Assembly (NCBI RefSeq): GCF_023078475.1 | Contig: NZ_CP095741.1 | Location: 2,170,001 to 2,234,000, forward strand | Direction: 5' to 3' | DNA: 64,000 bases | Origin: Luteibacter aegosomaticola | GTDB taxonomy: Bacteria; Pseudomonadota; Gammaproteobacteria; Xanthomonadales; Rhodanobacteraceae | The notes under the pieces: model-generated | What the model saw: the letters and a program-made list of their open reading frames with translations, nothing else | What the model was told of the DNA's origin: nothing | Databases searched by the model: none | Part shown: in pieces, positions 1 through 7,975 of the stretch | Position numbering within the stretch: the stretch's first letter is position 1 | Layout: every line of letters starts with the position of its first letter | Made by a program: the position numbers and the translations under genes

Positions 1-507
1 CAGCAGTTGCGTGCGCACTGGCGCGGGCACCAGGGCAAGTTCTTCGGATTCTTCCAGTTCCAGGCGTTTCTCGTCGCGCTTTGCGCCGTGCCGTTCATCG
101 CCGTGGCGGCAAATGACGAAGGCGCCGGTGCGTGGGCGATCGCGGCCGTCGTCACCTGGTTGGTCAGCGTGGGCGGTGAAGCGCTGGCGGACCGGCAGCT
201 CTCGCGTTTCCGGGCGGACCCCGCCCACAAGGGCAAGACCTGCCGCGAGGGCTTGTGGCGTTACTCACGCCATCCCAACTACTTCTTCGAGTGGCTGCAC
301 TGGTTCACCTACGTGTTCCTGGCGGCGGGCTCGGCCCTGGTGTGGCTGGCGCTGGTGGGGCCGCTGTTGATGTACCTGTTCGTACGTTACGTGAGTGGCG
401 TGCCACTCACCGAGGCGCAGGCATTGCGCTCTCGCGGCGAGGAGTACCGCCGCTACCAGCGCGATACGCCGGTGTTTTTCCCGTGGTTCCCCAAGGCAAG
501 CTCGTGA
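1..507 (+). CDS. DUF1295 family membrane protein (5' end outside the window)
   Basis: Open reading continues in from the left edge, so the true start is not visible. The visible part has several hydrophobic segments and a C-terminal half typical of the DUF1295 / steroid 5-alpha-reductase-like family, with the motif GLWRYSRHPNYFFEW around residues 80-95. It is probably an integral inner-membrane reductase-like protein of unknown substrate. Only 6 nt separate it from the next gene, a cyclopropane-synthase-like methyltransferase. These two families commonly occur together in proteobacterial lipid-modification clusters, so co-transcription and a lipid-related role are inferred. Confidence 0.85.
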   Translation, partial: QQLRAHWRGHQGKFFGFFQFQAFLVALCAVPFIAVAANDEGAGAWAIAAVVTWLVSVGGEALADRQLSRFRADPAHKGKTCREGLWRYSRHPNYFFEWLHWFTYVFLAAGSALVWLALVGPLLMYLFVRYVSGVPLTEAQALRSRGEEYRRYQRDTPVFFPWFPKASS

Positions 508-513
508 GGACGC

Positions 514-1599
514 ATGACGACGATCGCAGATAACGCCACGTATGCCCGGGAAAATACCGCGGCCACCGGCATGCTTGGCCTCGCCGAGCGCGGCTGGTTG
601 CCGGATGCCGTGTTGCGCATGGGCATCCGCGGCTTGTGCGCGGAACGGCTTGCGCACGAACGGCGTGGCGGCGGTGAGGTCACCGCCACGCGCTTCCATG
701 CGTTGATCGATGAGCTGCGCCACAGCGAGGTCGCGCTGCATACCGACGCGGCCAATGGCCAGCATTACGAGCTGCCACCGGCATTCTTCACCCTCTGTCT
801 TGGCAGCCGCCTGAAATATTCGAGTTGCTACTACCCGCGGCCGGGCATGAGCCTGGACGAGGCGGAAGAGGCGATGCTTGCGCTGTACGGTGAGCGCGCG
901 GAGCTCGCCGATGGGCAATCGATCCTTGAGCTGGGCTGCGGCTGGGGTTCGCTCACGCTGTGGATGGCGCAGCGCTTTCCACGGGCCCGGATCACGGCGG
1001 TATCGAACTCCGCGCCGCAGCGGCGGCATATCGAGGCGCGTTGCGCGGCGTTGAACATCACCAACGTCCATGTCATCACCGCCGACGTGAACACGCTCGC
1101 CCTGCTCGAAGGGGACTTCGATCGCTGTGTGTCCGTGGAAATGTTCGAGCACATGCGCAACTACGCGACGCTGCTGGGCCGGATCAGCCACTGGTTGAAG
1201 CCGGGCGGCAAGCTGTTCGTGCATATCTTCGCCCACCGCACCCTGATGTATCCGTTCGATACCAATGGCGACAACGACTGGATGGCCCGGCACTTCTTCA
1301 CGGGCGGCCTGATGCCGGCGGCGGATACGCTGCTATGGTTCCAGGACGATCTGCGCATCGAGCGGCGCTGGCTGCTCGATGGCACGCACTACCAGCGGAC
1401 CGCGAACCACTGGCTGGCCCGGCAGGATAGCCAGCGCGACGCGGTGATGGCCGTGCTGGCCGAGGCCTACGGGTCCGCCGCAGGCCTGTGGTTCCAGCGC
1501 TGGCGCATGTTCTGGATGGCCTGCGCCGAGCTGTTTGGCTATGCCGGTGGCCAGGAGTGGCTCGTGGCGCACTATCGGTTCACCCGGCCAGTGCCGTAA
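514..1599 (+). CDS. Cyclopropane-fatty-acyl-phospholipid synthase-like SAM methyltransferase
   Basis: 361 aa. The SAM-binding motif I is clear (ILELGCGWGSLTLW, about residues 135-148), followed by a motif around VSVEMFEHMRNY near residues 205-217. This matches the CFA-synthase superfamily (Mycolic_acid/CMAS fold), which methylates unsaturated acyl chains of membrane phospholipids using S-adenosylmethionine. It starts at ATG 514, immediately after the DUF1295 gene and apparently in the same operon. Divergent members of this family act on other lipids or small molecules, so the exact product is not assigned. Confidence 0.85.
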   Translation: MTTIADNATYARENTAATGMLGLAERGWLPDAVLRMGIRGLCAERLAHERRGGGEVTATRFHALIDELRHSEVALHTDAANGQHYELPPAFFTLCLGSRLKYSSCYYPRPGMSLDEAEEAMLALYGERAELADGQSILELGCGWGSLTLWMAQRFPRARITAVSNSAPQRRHIEARCAALNITNVHVITADVNTLALLEGDFDRCVSVEMFEHMRNYATLLGRISHWLKPGGKLFVHIFAHRTLMYPFDTNGDNDWMARHFFTGGLMPAADTLLWFQDDLRIERRWLLDGTHYQRTANHWLARQDSQRDAVMAVLAEAYGSAAGLWFQRWRMFWMACAELFGYAGGQEWLVAHYRFTRPVP

Positions 1600-1755
1600 A
1601 CCCCGGGGCAAAGGGGCTACGCATGGGACAGGAATGTCCAATCCTGCCATCTGTGCCTGCGAGACATTTCACCTTTTCCAGCCTGTTGGCTTGGCATGGG
1701 CGGCCGGCGGTCCCACGATCGTCTGTCTGTACCATCCGCAACGAAGGAGAGTGAC

Positions 1756-2133
1756 ATGTCCTCCCGTCCCGTCAGGATCCCCGGCCCCGACCACCCGATC
1801 ACCATCACGCCGGCCCAGGGCCGGGTGGTGGTGCGTTTTGGCGACCAGGTGATCGCCGATACACGCCATGCGCTGAGCCTGAAAGAGGCCAGCTACCCCG
1901 CGGTGCTCTACATCCCGCGTGGGGACGCCAGCATGGCCAGCCTCCGCCGCAGCGAGCACACCACCTGGTGTCCGTACAAGGGCGAGGCCTCGTATTACAG
2001 CCTGCCTGGCAACAGCGAAGCCGCGATCAATGCGATCTGGACGTATGAGACGCCCAGCGAGCACGTCGCCTCCATCGAGGGCCACCTGGCCTTCTACCCC
2101 GACCGCGTGACGATCGAGCACACGCCCGACTAA
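1756..2133 (+). CDS. DUF427 domain-containing protein
   Basis: 125 aa from the ATG at 1756. This start is preceded by a good ribosome-binding site (GAAGGAG, about 1743-1749), which is why it is preferred over an upstream in-frame codon. The sequence has the DUF427 hallmark of a small single-domain beta-rich protein with the segment RRSEHTTWCPYKGEASYY. Function is not established for the family. It lies 20 nt before the ergothioneine fusion gene and could be co-transcribed with it, but that link is positional only. Confidence 0.85.
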   Translation: MSSRPVRIPGPDHPITITPAQGRVVVRFGDQVIADTRHALSLKEASYPAVLYIPRGDASMASLRRSEHTTWCPYKGEASYYSLPGNSEAAINAIWTYETPSEHVASIEGHLAFYPDRVTIEHTPD

Positions 2134-2153
2134 GCCACCGGAGTTCATTGCCC

Positions 2154-4331
2154 ATGCAAGCCATTTTTGAATCCCTGGCCGCGGATAACGCCGCGGCCAT
2201 CGCGACCTGTACGAGCGCGCCGGCGCAGACCCTCGCCGAGCGCTATGACGCGGTCCGCGCGCGCACCGACGCCCTCGTGGCCGCGCTTGAGCCCGAAGAC
2301 ATGCAGGTGCAGTCCATGCCGGATGCCAGCCCGGCCAAATGGCACCTCGCGCATACCACGTGGTTCTTCGAAACCTTCCTGCTGGGGCCGAACGTGCCCG
2401 GCTACAGCGTGTTCGATCCGGTCTACGGCTACCTGTTCAACTCGTACTACGAGGCCGTGGGGCCCCGGCATCCGCGCCCCACGCGTGGTCTCGTGACGCG
2501 TCCGGGCATCGAGGGCGTGCGCGCCTACCGCCGCCACGTGGATACGCATATGCGCCGCCTGATCGCTTCGGGGCTCGATGCCGAGCACGAGGCGCTGCTG
2601 CAGCTTGGGTTCGCCCACGAGGAGCAACATCAGGAACTGCTGGTGATGGATGTGCAGCACCTGTTCGCGCAATCGCCGCTCAAGCCTGCCTTCGATCCGG
2701 CGTGGCCTGCGGCCGAGGCCGGTCCCGCAGGCCGCTACCGGCATGTCGCGGGTGGCCCGGTGCGTATCGGCGCGACCGATGAGCCCTTCGCGTTCGATAA
2801 CGAGGGCCCACGGCACACGGCATGGCTCGAGCCGTTCCAGCTTGCTGACCGGCTGGTCACCAATGGCCAGTGGCTGGCGTTCATGGCCCTGGGCGGTTAC
2901 CGCCGTGCCGAGCTGTGGCTCTCCGACGGTTGGGCACAGTGCCAGGCCGAGGGCTGGGAGGCACCGCTGTACTGGCAGCGCGACGACGATACGTGGTTTC
3001 ACATGACGCCCGGTGGCTGGAAGCCGGTGGATCCCGATGCCGCCGTGGTGCACGTGAGCTACTACGAAGCGGACGCCTACGCCCGCTGGGCCGGCGCTCG
3101 CTTGCCCACCGAGGCCGAGTGGGAACATGCGGTACGCACGCGGCATGACCTCGAGCAGGTGTACGACACCGCGTGGCAGTGGACCGCCAGCGCCTACACG
3201 GCGTACCCGGGCTTCAAGGCGAGCGACGATGCGGTGGGCGAGTACAACGGTAAATTCATGAGCGGGCAGATGGTGCTGCGCGGCGGTGCGTCGGTGACCC
3301 CGCCGGGGCATTCGCGTCCGTCATACCGTAATTTCTACCGCCCTGGGCAGCGCTGGATGTTTGCTGGCCTGCGCCTGGCGCGCGATCTCGCGCTGGACGA
3401 CGATGACGAGCGCCAGGCCTTCCTGCGCGATACGCTCGCTGGCCTGGGCGCGCCGCGCAAAACGTTCTCACCGAAGTACTTCTACGACGGCGCTGGCTCT
3501 GCGCTGTTCGAGGCGATCTGCGAGACGCAGGAGTATTACCCGACGCGTACGGAGACCGCGCTGCTTACTTCGATTGCGCCGGCACTCGCCGGGGCGATCC
3601 CGGAAGGCGCCGTCCTGCTTGAGCTGGGCAGTGGTGCAAGCGAAAAGACGCGCCTGCTGCTGGATGCGGCGCCGGGCCTGTCTGCCTATGTGCCCGTTGA
3701 TATCAGCCCCGATGCCTTGCAAGGCGCGGCAGAGCGGTTGCGCGCGGCGTATCCGTCGCTCTCGATCGTGCCGGTGGTAGCGGATTTCACGCGCGGCATC
3801 GAGGTACCGGTTGCACTGGCGGATAAGCCGGTCGTCGCCTTCTTCCCTGGTTCGACGATCGGCAACTTCGAGGCCGACGAAGCCGTGGCCTTGCTGCGTG
3901 CGGTACGTCGCCGGCTGGGCCCGGGCTCGCGTTTCATCGTGGGAGCCGACCAGGTCAAGCCGGTCGATACCTTGCTGGCGGCCTATGACGATGCCGAGGG
4001 CATCACGGCGGCGTTCAACCGGAATGTCCTGGTGCGTATCAACCGCGAGCTAGGCGGCGATTTCGACGTGGGCGCCTTCGAGCACCGCGCGATCTGGAAT
4101 GCGGAGAAATCACGCATCGAGATGCACCTGGAGAGCCGCGTGGCGCAGACGGTGACGGTGTCGGGCCAGCGTTTCACCTTTGAAGCCGGTGAAACGATCC
4201 ACACCGAGAACTCGCACAAGTTCACGCCCGAGTCGTTCGCCGCGCTGGCGGCGCGGGCGGGGTGGTCGGTTGAACAGCAGTGGATCTCGGAAGCCCCCGC
4301 CTTCGGCGTATTCCTGCTCGCCGCGGTCTGA
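2154..4331 (+). CDS. egtBD: Fused ergothioneine synthase EgtB-EgtD (sulfoxide synthase plus histidine trimethyltransferase)
   Basis: 725 aa from ATG 2154, with RBS CCGGAG at about 2138-2143. Residues 1 to about 180 form a DinB-like helical domain carrying candidate iron-binding histidines (H64/H67 and the HEEQHQE motif at 155-161). Residues about 190-410 are the FGE/sulfatase-modifying-like domain (RLPTEAEWEHA, VLRGGAS). From about 430 to the end is a complete EgtD methyltransferase (SPKYFYDGAGSALFE at about 439-453, ELGSGASEKT at about 490-499). EgtD trimethylates histidine to hercynine; EgtB joins it to a thiol substrate as a sulfoxide. The reading frame crosses the junction without stop or shift, through a short acidic linker (DDDDER, about 415-420). 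Fungal Egt1 fuses the same activities in the opposite order (D then B). No egtC or egtE is seen nearby. Confidence 0.93.
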   Translation: MQAIFESLAADNAAAIATCTSAPAQTLAERYDAVRARTDALVAALEPEDMQVQSMPDASPAKWHLAHTTWFFETFLLGPNVPGYSVFDPVYGYLFNSYYEAVGPRHPRPTRGLVTRPGIEGVRAYRRHVDTHMRRLIASGLDAEHEALLQLGFAHEEQHQELLVMDVQHLFAQSPLKPAFDPAWPAAEAGPAGRYRHVAGGPVRIGATDEPFAFDNEGPRHTAWLEPFQLADRLVTNGQWLAFMALGGYRRAELWLSDGWAQCQAEGWEAPLYWQRDDDTWFHMTPGGWKPVDPDAAVVHVSYYEADAYARWAGARLPTEAEWEHAVRTRHDLEQVYDTAWQWTASAYTAYPGFKASDDAVGEYNGKFMSGQMVLRGGASVTPPGHSRPSYRNFYRPGQRWMFAGLRLARDLALDDDDERQAFLRDTLAGLGAPRKTFSPKYFYDGAGSALFEAICETQEYYPTRTETALLTSIAPALAGAIPEGAVLLELGSGASEKTRLLLDAAPGLSAYVPVDISPDALQGAAERLRAAYPSLSIVPVVADFTRGIEVPVALADKPVVAFFPGSTIGNFEADEAVALLRAVRRRLGPGSRFIVGADQVKPVDTLLAAYDDAEGITAAFNRNVLVRINRELGGDFDVGAFEHRAIWNAEKSRIEMHLESRVAQTVTVSGQRFTFEAGETIHTENSHKFTPESFAALAARAGWSVEQQWISEAPAFGVFLLAAV

Positions 4332-4339
4332 CCCGGTTC

Positions 4340-4367
4340 GCGGTGCGACGGTATCTCGTCGCACCGC
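4340..4367. terminator. GC-rich stem-loop between convergent genes
   Basis: A perfect 11-bp stem (GCGGTGCGACG / CGTCGCACCGC) with a 6-nt loop sits between the convergent egtBD and pgaD genes. There is no T-run, so it is not a textbook intrinsic terminator. Position and symmetry suggest a bidirectional transcription stop or an mRNA 3'-end-protecting hairpin. Confidence 0.5.
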
Positions 4368-4389
4368 GCTGTCATGTAACTGTGGTGGC

Positions 4390-4833
4390 TCAGCGAGCGT
4401 CTTTCAGGCTCATGAAACCATCGTCGGCCACGCTGACGACGGCGCGGCGGCTACCCTGCAAGCGGATCGCTTCCTCGGTATGCGCGCCAATCTTCGCCGC
4501 CGTTTCGGCGACGCCGACTGGATTGTTGCCCCGGCGCTTCTGCTTGCCGACGAAGCGGGCGTAGTTATAGCCCGACCACGAGCTGAAGATCGCTGCCGTG
4601 GCGATGGCGACGATCAGCACGATGTGGATATCGCCGCCGTCGGTGATCGGGTCCATGAGATGCAGATGGGTGAGCGCATCACGGATGCCGTACGCCCATG
4701 CGCCAAGCGTGACCAGGGGCAGCCAGAGGCAGGCCCACAGTACCCACAGCGTGACGGTAACCACACCGAAAACGGCCTTTTGCGCGTGGCTCTGCCGCTC
4801 CGGGCGCTGGATAACAATGGCTTCGGCTTTCAT
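4390..4833 (-). CDS. pgaD: PgaD-like poly-N-acetylglucosamine synthesis accessory protein (copy 1)
   Basis: 147 aa. Two predicted transmembrane helices (about residues 20-48 and 68-92) are followed by a cytoplasmic tail, as in PgaD, the small partner that with PgaC forms the c-di-GMP-responsive PNAG polymerase in the inner membrane. The start overlaps the pgaC stop by 4 nt (ATGA), fixing the start at 4833. It is the last gene of the pgaABCD operon. The tail ends in a segment (EEAIRLQGSRRAVVSV) closely resembling the second PgaD copy upstream. Confidence 0.85.
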   Translation of the reverse strand: MKAEAIVIQRPERQSHAQKAVFGVVTVTLWVLWACLWLPLVTLGAWAYGIRDALTHLHLMDPITDGGDIHIVLIVAIATAAIFSSWSGYNYARFVGKQKRRGNNPVGVAETAAKIGAHTEEAIRLQGSRRAVVSVADDGFMSLKDAR

Positions 4834-6080
4834 CGCAGTCCCCGATCCGGGCTGACCCACACCGCGCGCGTGCCCTTGCGCTTCATGATCGCCTTGGGCA
4901 GCGCCACGATGGACGTGGCGGTATTCAGGACCCAGTACACCAGCGGGTACCAGATCATCCAGTAATAGTTACGGCCGATGCGCGTCTCGTAGCGCCGATC
5001 GACCAGCAGGCTGATCCCGAACTGCAGCAGGCAGATGATGCCGAGCACCACGCCATGCCACTGCGGCAGCAAGGTGTCGATGTACAGCGAGCGCGGCAGT
5101 TCGATGAAATGGCCCAACGCCCACAGTGTGACGATGGTGCCCATCGTGTACGACCAGAGCAGGCTGGTGAAGTACTCGAAAGCCACCGGCCACATGCGAC
5201 GCTGGCGCCACTTGAACAGCTTCTTCGTGTAGCGCAGCAAGACCTCCGAGCCGCCCTGGGCCCAGCGCAGGCGCTGCTTCCACAGGCCACGCAGGGTTTC
5301 CGGCATCAGGATCCAGCAAAGGGCGTTCGGCTCGTAGCGGATTTCCCAATGACGCATCTGCAGGCGCCAGCTCACGTCGATGTCTTCCGTGACCATGTCG
5401 GTGCTCCAGTAGCCGACATCGTGCAGGGCACTCTTGCGGAAGCAGGCGATGACGCCCGACACGGTGAAGATGCGCCCGTACACGCGTTGCGCGCGCTTGA
5501 TCAGGCCGATGATCGACGAGAACTCGCCGACCTGCAGCTTGCCCAGCAGGGTGGAGCGGTTGCGGATGCGCGGATTGCCGGTGACCGCGGCCACGCGCGG
5601 GCTATCCAGCATGTGCGAGACCATCCAGTGCGTGGCGTAGTCATCGAGCAGCGCATCGCCATCCACGCACACCAGGAAATCGGCGTTCGAGGCGAGCGCG
5701 GCGGCACGCAAGCCCATGGCCTTGCCCTGGTTCGAAGCCATATGGATGACGCGCAGCTTCGGATACTGGTCGAGCAACTGGTCGAGCTGGGCGCCGGTAT
5801 CGTCGGTCGAGCCATCGTTGATGGCGATGATCTCGAAGTTCGGCCACTGCTGCGAGGCGAGATGGGCGATCGTCTCGCGCACCTGCTCGCCCTCGTTATG
5901 GCAGGGCACGATCAGCGTCACCATCGGATATTCGGCGAGCTCCGGCGGCTTGATCCGCAAGGGCTCGTTCCGCTCCCAGCGGAAGTAATAGATGATGCCG
6001 CCGCTCATCCACACCAGCGACATCGCCAGCGGGTAGTAGAACGCGAACTCCAACAGGAAGTGCAGGACCCCGTTGTTCAT
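4830..6080 (-). CDS. pgaC: PgaC poly-beta-1,6-N-acetyl-D-glucosamine synthase (copy 1)
   Basis: 416 aa family-2 processive glycosyltransferase of the inner membrane. An N-terminal membrane segment (about 8-32) precedes the catalytic domain, with VCVDGD at about 137-142, TED at 231-233 and QRLRW at 269-273. C-terminal transmembrane helices form the export channel. It polymerises UDP-GlcNAc into PNAG with PgaD. Both ends overlap neighbours by 4 nt (ATGA with pgaB upstream and pgaD downstream), showing tight translational coupling. Confidence 0.95.
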   Translation of the reverse strand: MNNGVLHFLLEFAFYYPLAMSLVWMSGGIIYYFRWERNEPLRIKPPELAEYPMVTLIVPCHNEGEQVRETIAHLASQQWPNFEIIAINDGSTDDTGAQLDQLLDQYPKLRVIHMASNQGKAMGLRAAALASNADFLVCVDGDALLDDYATHWMVSHMLDSPRVAAVTGNPRIRNRSTLLGKLQVGEFSSIIGLIKRAQRVYGRIFTVSGVIACFRKSALHDVGYWSTDMVTEDIDVSWRLQMRHWEIRYEPNALCWILMPETLRGLWKQRLRWAQGGSEVLLRYTKKLFKWRQRRMWPVAFEYFTSLLWSYTMGTIVTLWALGHFIELPRSLYIDTLLPQWHGVVLGIICLLQFGISLLVDRRYETRIGRNYYWMIWYPLVYWVLNTATSIVALPKAIMKRKGTRAVWVSPDRGLR

Positions 6081-7975
6081 CGGGCGGGCTCCGGATAGGG
6101 GTAGTCGGACGCTGAGATGTACGGCCGGATCGCTTCCAGGTCGGGATGGTTGTGCAGGAAATCGTCGGGGTAGTAGCCGAGGTGCCGCCCGCCCGCCGCC
6201 TGCACCGCACGGATGCGGTCGTTGATATCGCGGACATCGATCCGCTTCTTCGTGCGCCAGTTGAAGGTGGCGAACTCGAACAGCGTGCGGTCGGTAGCGC
6301 CTGGTTCGGCCAACACCTTCGCCACCAGGTTCCGGTACCAGCCGATGCGGTCCGTCTGCTGGTCGAGCTGCGGCATGGCCATGATCGCGGTCATGTCATA
6401 GGCCTTGATGAAGGCGGGCAGGCTCTGTGCCGTCCATGCTTCGGCGTTCGGCTGCAGGACCGGGCGGGCATAGATGTTGCGCGCGGTCTGCAGCTGCGGG
6501 CGCCACTTCTTCATGCGCGCGGCGAGGTACTGGGTGAAATCGATCAGCGCCTGCGTGTTCTGCGCGGGGCTGTTCTTCGCCCACGGGCCGAGCCGGTCGG
6601 TATCGCGCATAAAGGCATCGTCGGAGAAGAGCACGCCGGCCTCGCTGCTGTGCATCGCGAGGTCTTCGTACACATCACCGATCATCTGGCGCACCTTCGG
6701 ATCGTACGGTGCGAGACGGAACGGGTCGCCACCGGCGGCGGGCTCGCCGGCTAGTGACGGCAGGTCCTTGCCGGCGGGGAAGCGGAACGCCAGCACCGGC
6801 ATCCATGCGTAGACGCGGACACCGGCGCGGGTGCGTAGCTGCCACGACACGCGCGAGAACAGGTCGGAGCGCACCGGCAGGTGGCGATTGGGGAAGTACA
6901 CGGCATTGGCCACGCCGTCGCCATCCGGGTCGGCGTACGCCTGCAACCAGACCTGGCTGGGATGCATGCGCTTGATCCGGTCAAGCAGCTTCGAGAGGTT
7001 GCGATCCTGCTGGGCCGGGTCGGCGTCGTAGACGTAATCGAGATCGACCTGCACGGCGCGCGTGGGGTCGACACGCGCCTGGTGGCGCATGAGCCAGCCC
7101 AGGCGGTTCGCCGTGACGTTGTCGCTCACCAGCAGGCGCGGGATCGTACCGCCCGAGCCCAGCGATGGCACGGCATCGCCCAGGCTGAAGGAGATATCCA
7201 TGCCGAGACTGGCGGCCACATCCTGGCCGACGTGGGTGAACGAACCGTACGGCCAGGCGATGGCGCGCGGGCGCACGCCGGTGTGCGCTGCGATTTCATC
7301 GGCGCTCTTGGCCAGGTCGGCCCGCACGCGCGCGGCGTACTCGGCTTCGGTTTCGTAACGGTTTGTCGCGTTGTCGTACTGGAGGTAAGCGGCCGCGGGC
7401 ATCTGGTTGCCCTGCGGGTTGCCGTTGGTGCCCTGGTGCAGGCCCCACGAGTGCGAGGCGATTTCCACCAGGCCCGACTTCTGCATTTCCGCGACCTGGT
7501 CCCAGGTGAGGAAGCAGGAGCGGTCGCAGTCGCTGCCGTTGTACGGCATGCGTTTGCCTTCGGGCATGTCGATCCACGAGCCGACCACCGCCTGGAGGGC
7601 AGGGTAGTTATAGGCACGCAGCAGCGGATAGACGCGCGTGTAGAAGCTCTCGAGGCTGTCATCGAAGGTGAGCAGCACCGCGTCGGGCGGCAGCGGCTTC
7701 CCGCTCTTCGCGGCATCGCGCACCTGGTCGAAGGAGACCAGGTGGTAACCGTTCGCCTTCAGCCATTCGAAATGCGCCACCAGGTGGTCGGTGCTGGTCG
7801 CGTCCGGATCCTTGTCAGCCAGCTGGCCAACATCGTCGCGGACATCGTGGTACGCCAGCACGATGAGGTTGGGGTGCACCGGGGTGATCGCCTGCGCGAA
7901 CACGGCGGTGGCCGGCGCAAGCAGCGCCAGCCCGGCGAGGGCTAGCTTGGACAACAGCGGACGCATGGACTTCAT
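6077..7975 (-). CDS. pgaB: PgaB poly-beta-1,6-N-acetyl-D-glucosamine N-deacetylase
   Basis: 632 aa from ATG 7975, chosen because it overlaps the pgaA stop by 4 nt. An upstream TTG at 7984 is also in frame. A signal peptide ends near ATAVFAQA. The N-terminal polysaccharide-deacetylase domain shows LAYHDV, LLTFDDS (catalytic and metal-binding Asp pair) and SHSWGLHQG (metal-binding His pair). The C-terminal half matches the GHL13-type hydrolase domain found in PgaB. The protein partly deacetylates PNAG in the periplasm before export through PgaA. Confidence 0.93.
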   Translation of the reverse strand: MKSMRPLLSKLALAGLALLAPATAVFAQAITPVHPNLIVLAYHDVRDDVGQLADKDPDATSTDHLVAHFEWLKANGYHLVSFDQVRDAAKSGKPLPPDAVLLTFDDSLESFYTRVYPLLRAYNYPALQAVVGSWIDMPEGKRMPYNGSDCDRSCFLTWDQVAEMQKSGLVEIASHSWGLHQGTNGNPQGNQMPAAAYLQYDNATNRYETEAEYAARVRADLAKSADEIAAHTGVRPRAIAWPYGSFTHVGQDVAASLGMDISFSLGDAVPSLGSGGTIPRLLVSDNVTANRLGWLMRHQARVDPTRAVQVDLDYVYDADPAQQDRNLSKLLDRIKRMHPSQVWLQAYADPDGDGVANAVYFPNRHLPVRSDLFSRVSWQLRTRAGVRVYAWMPVLAFRFPAGKDLPSLAGEPAAGGDPFRLAPYDPKVRQMIGDVYEDLAMHSSEAGVLFSDDAFMRDTDRLGPWAKNSPAQNTQALIDFTQYLAARMKKWRPQLQTARNIYARPVLQPNAEAWTAQSLPAFIKAYDMTAIMAMPQLDQQTDRIGWYRNLVAKVLAEPGATDRTLFEFATFNWRTKKRIDVRDINDRIRAVQAAGGRHLGYYPDDFLHNHPDLEAIRPYISASDYPYPEPAR

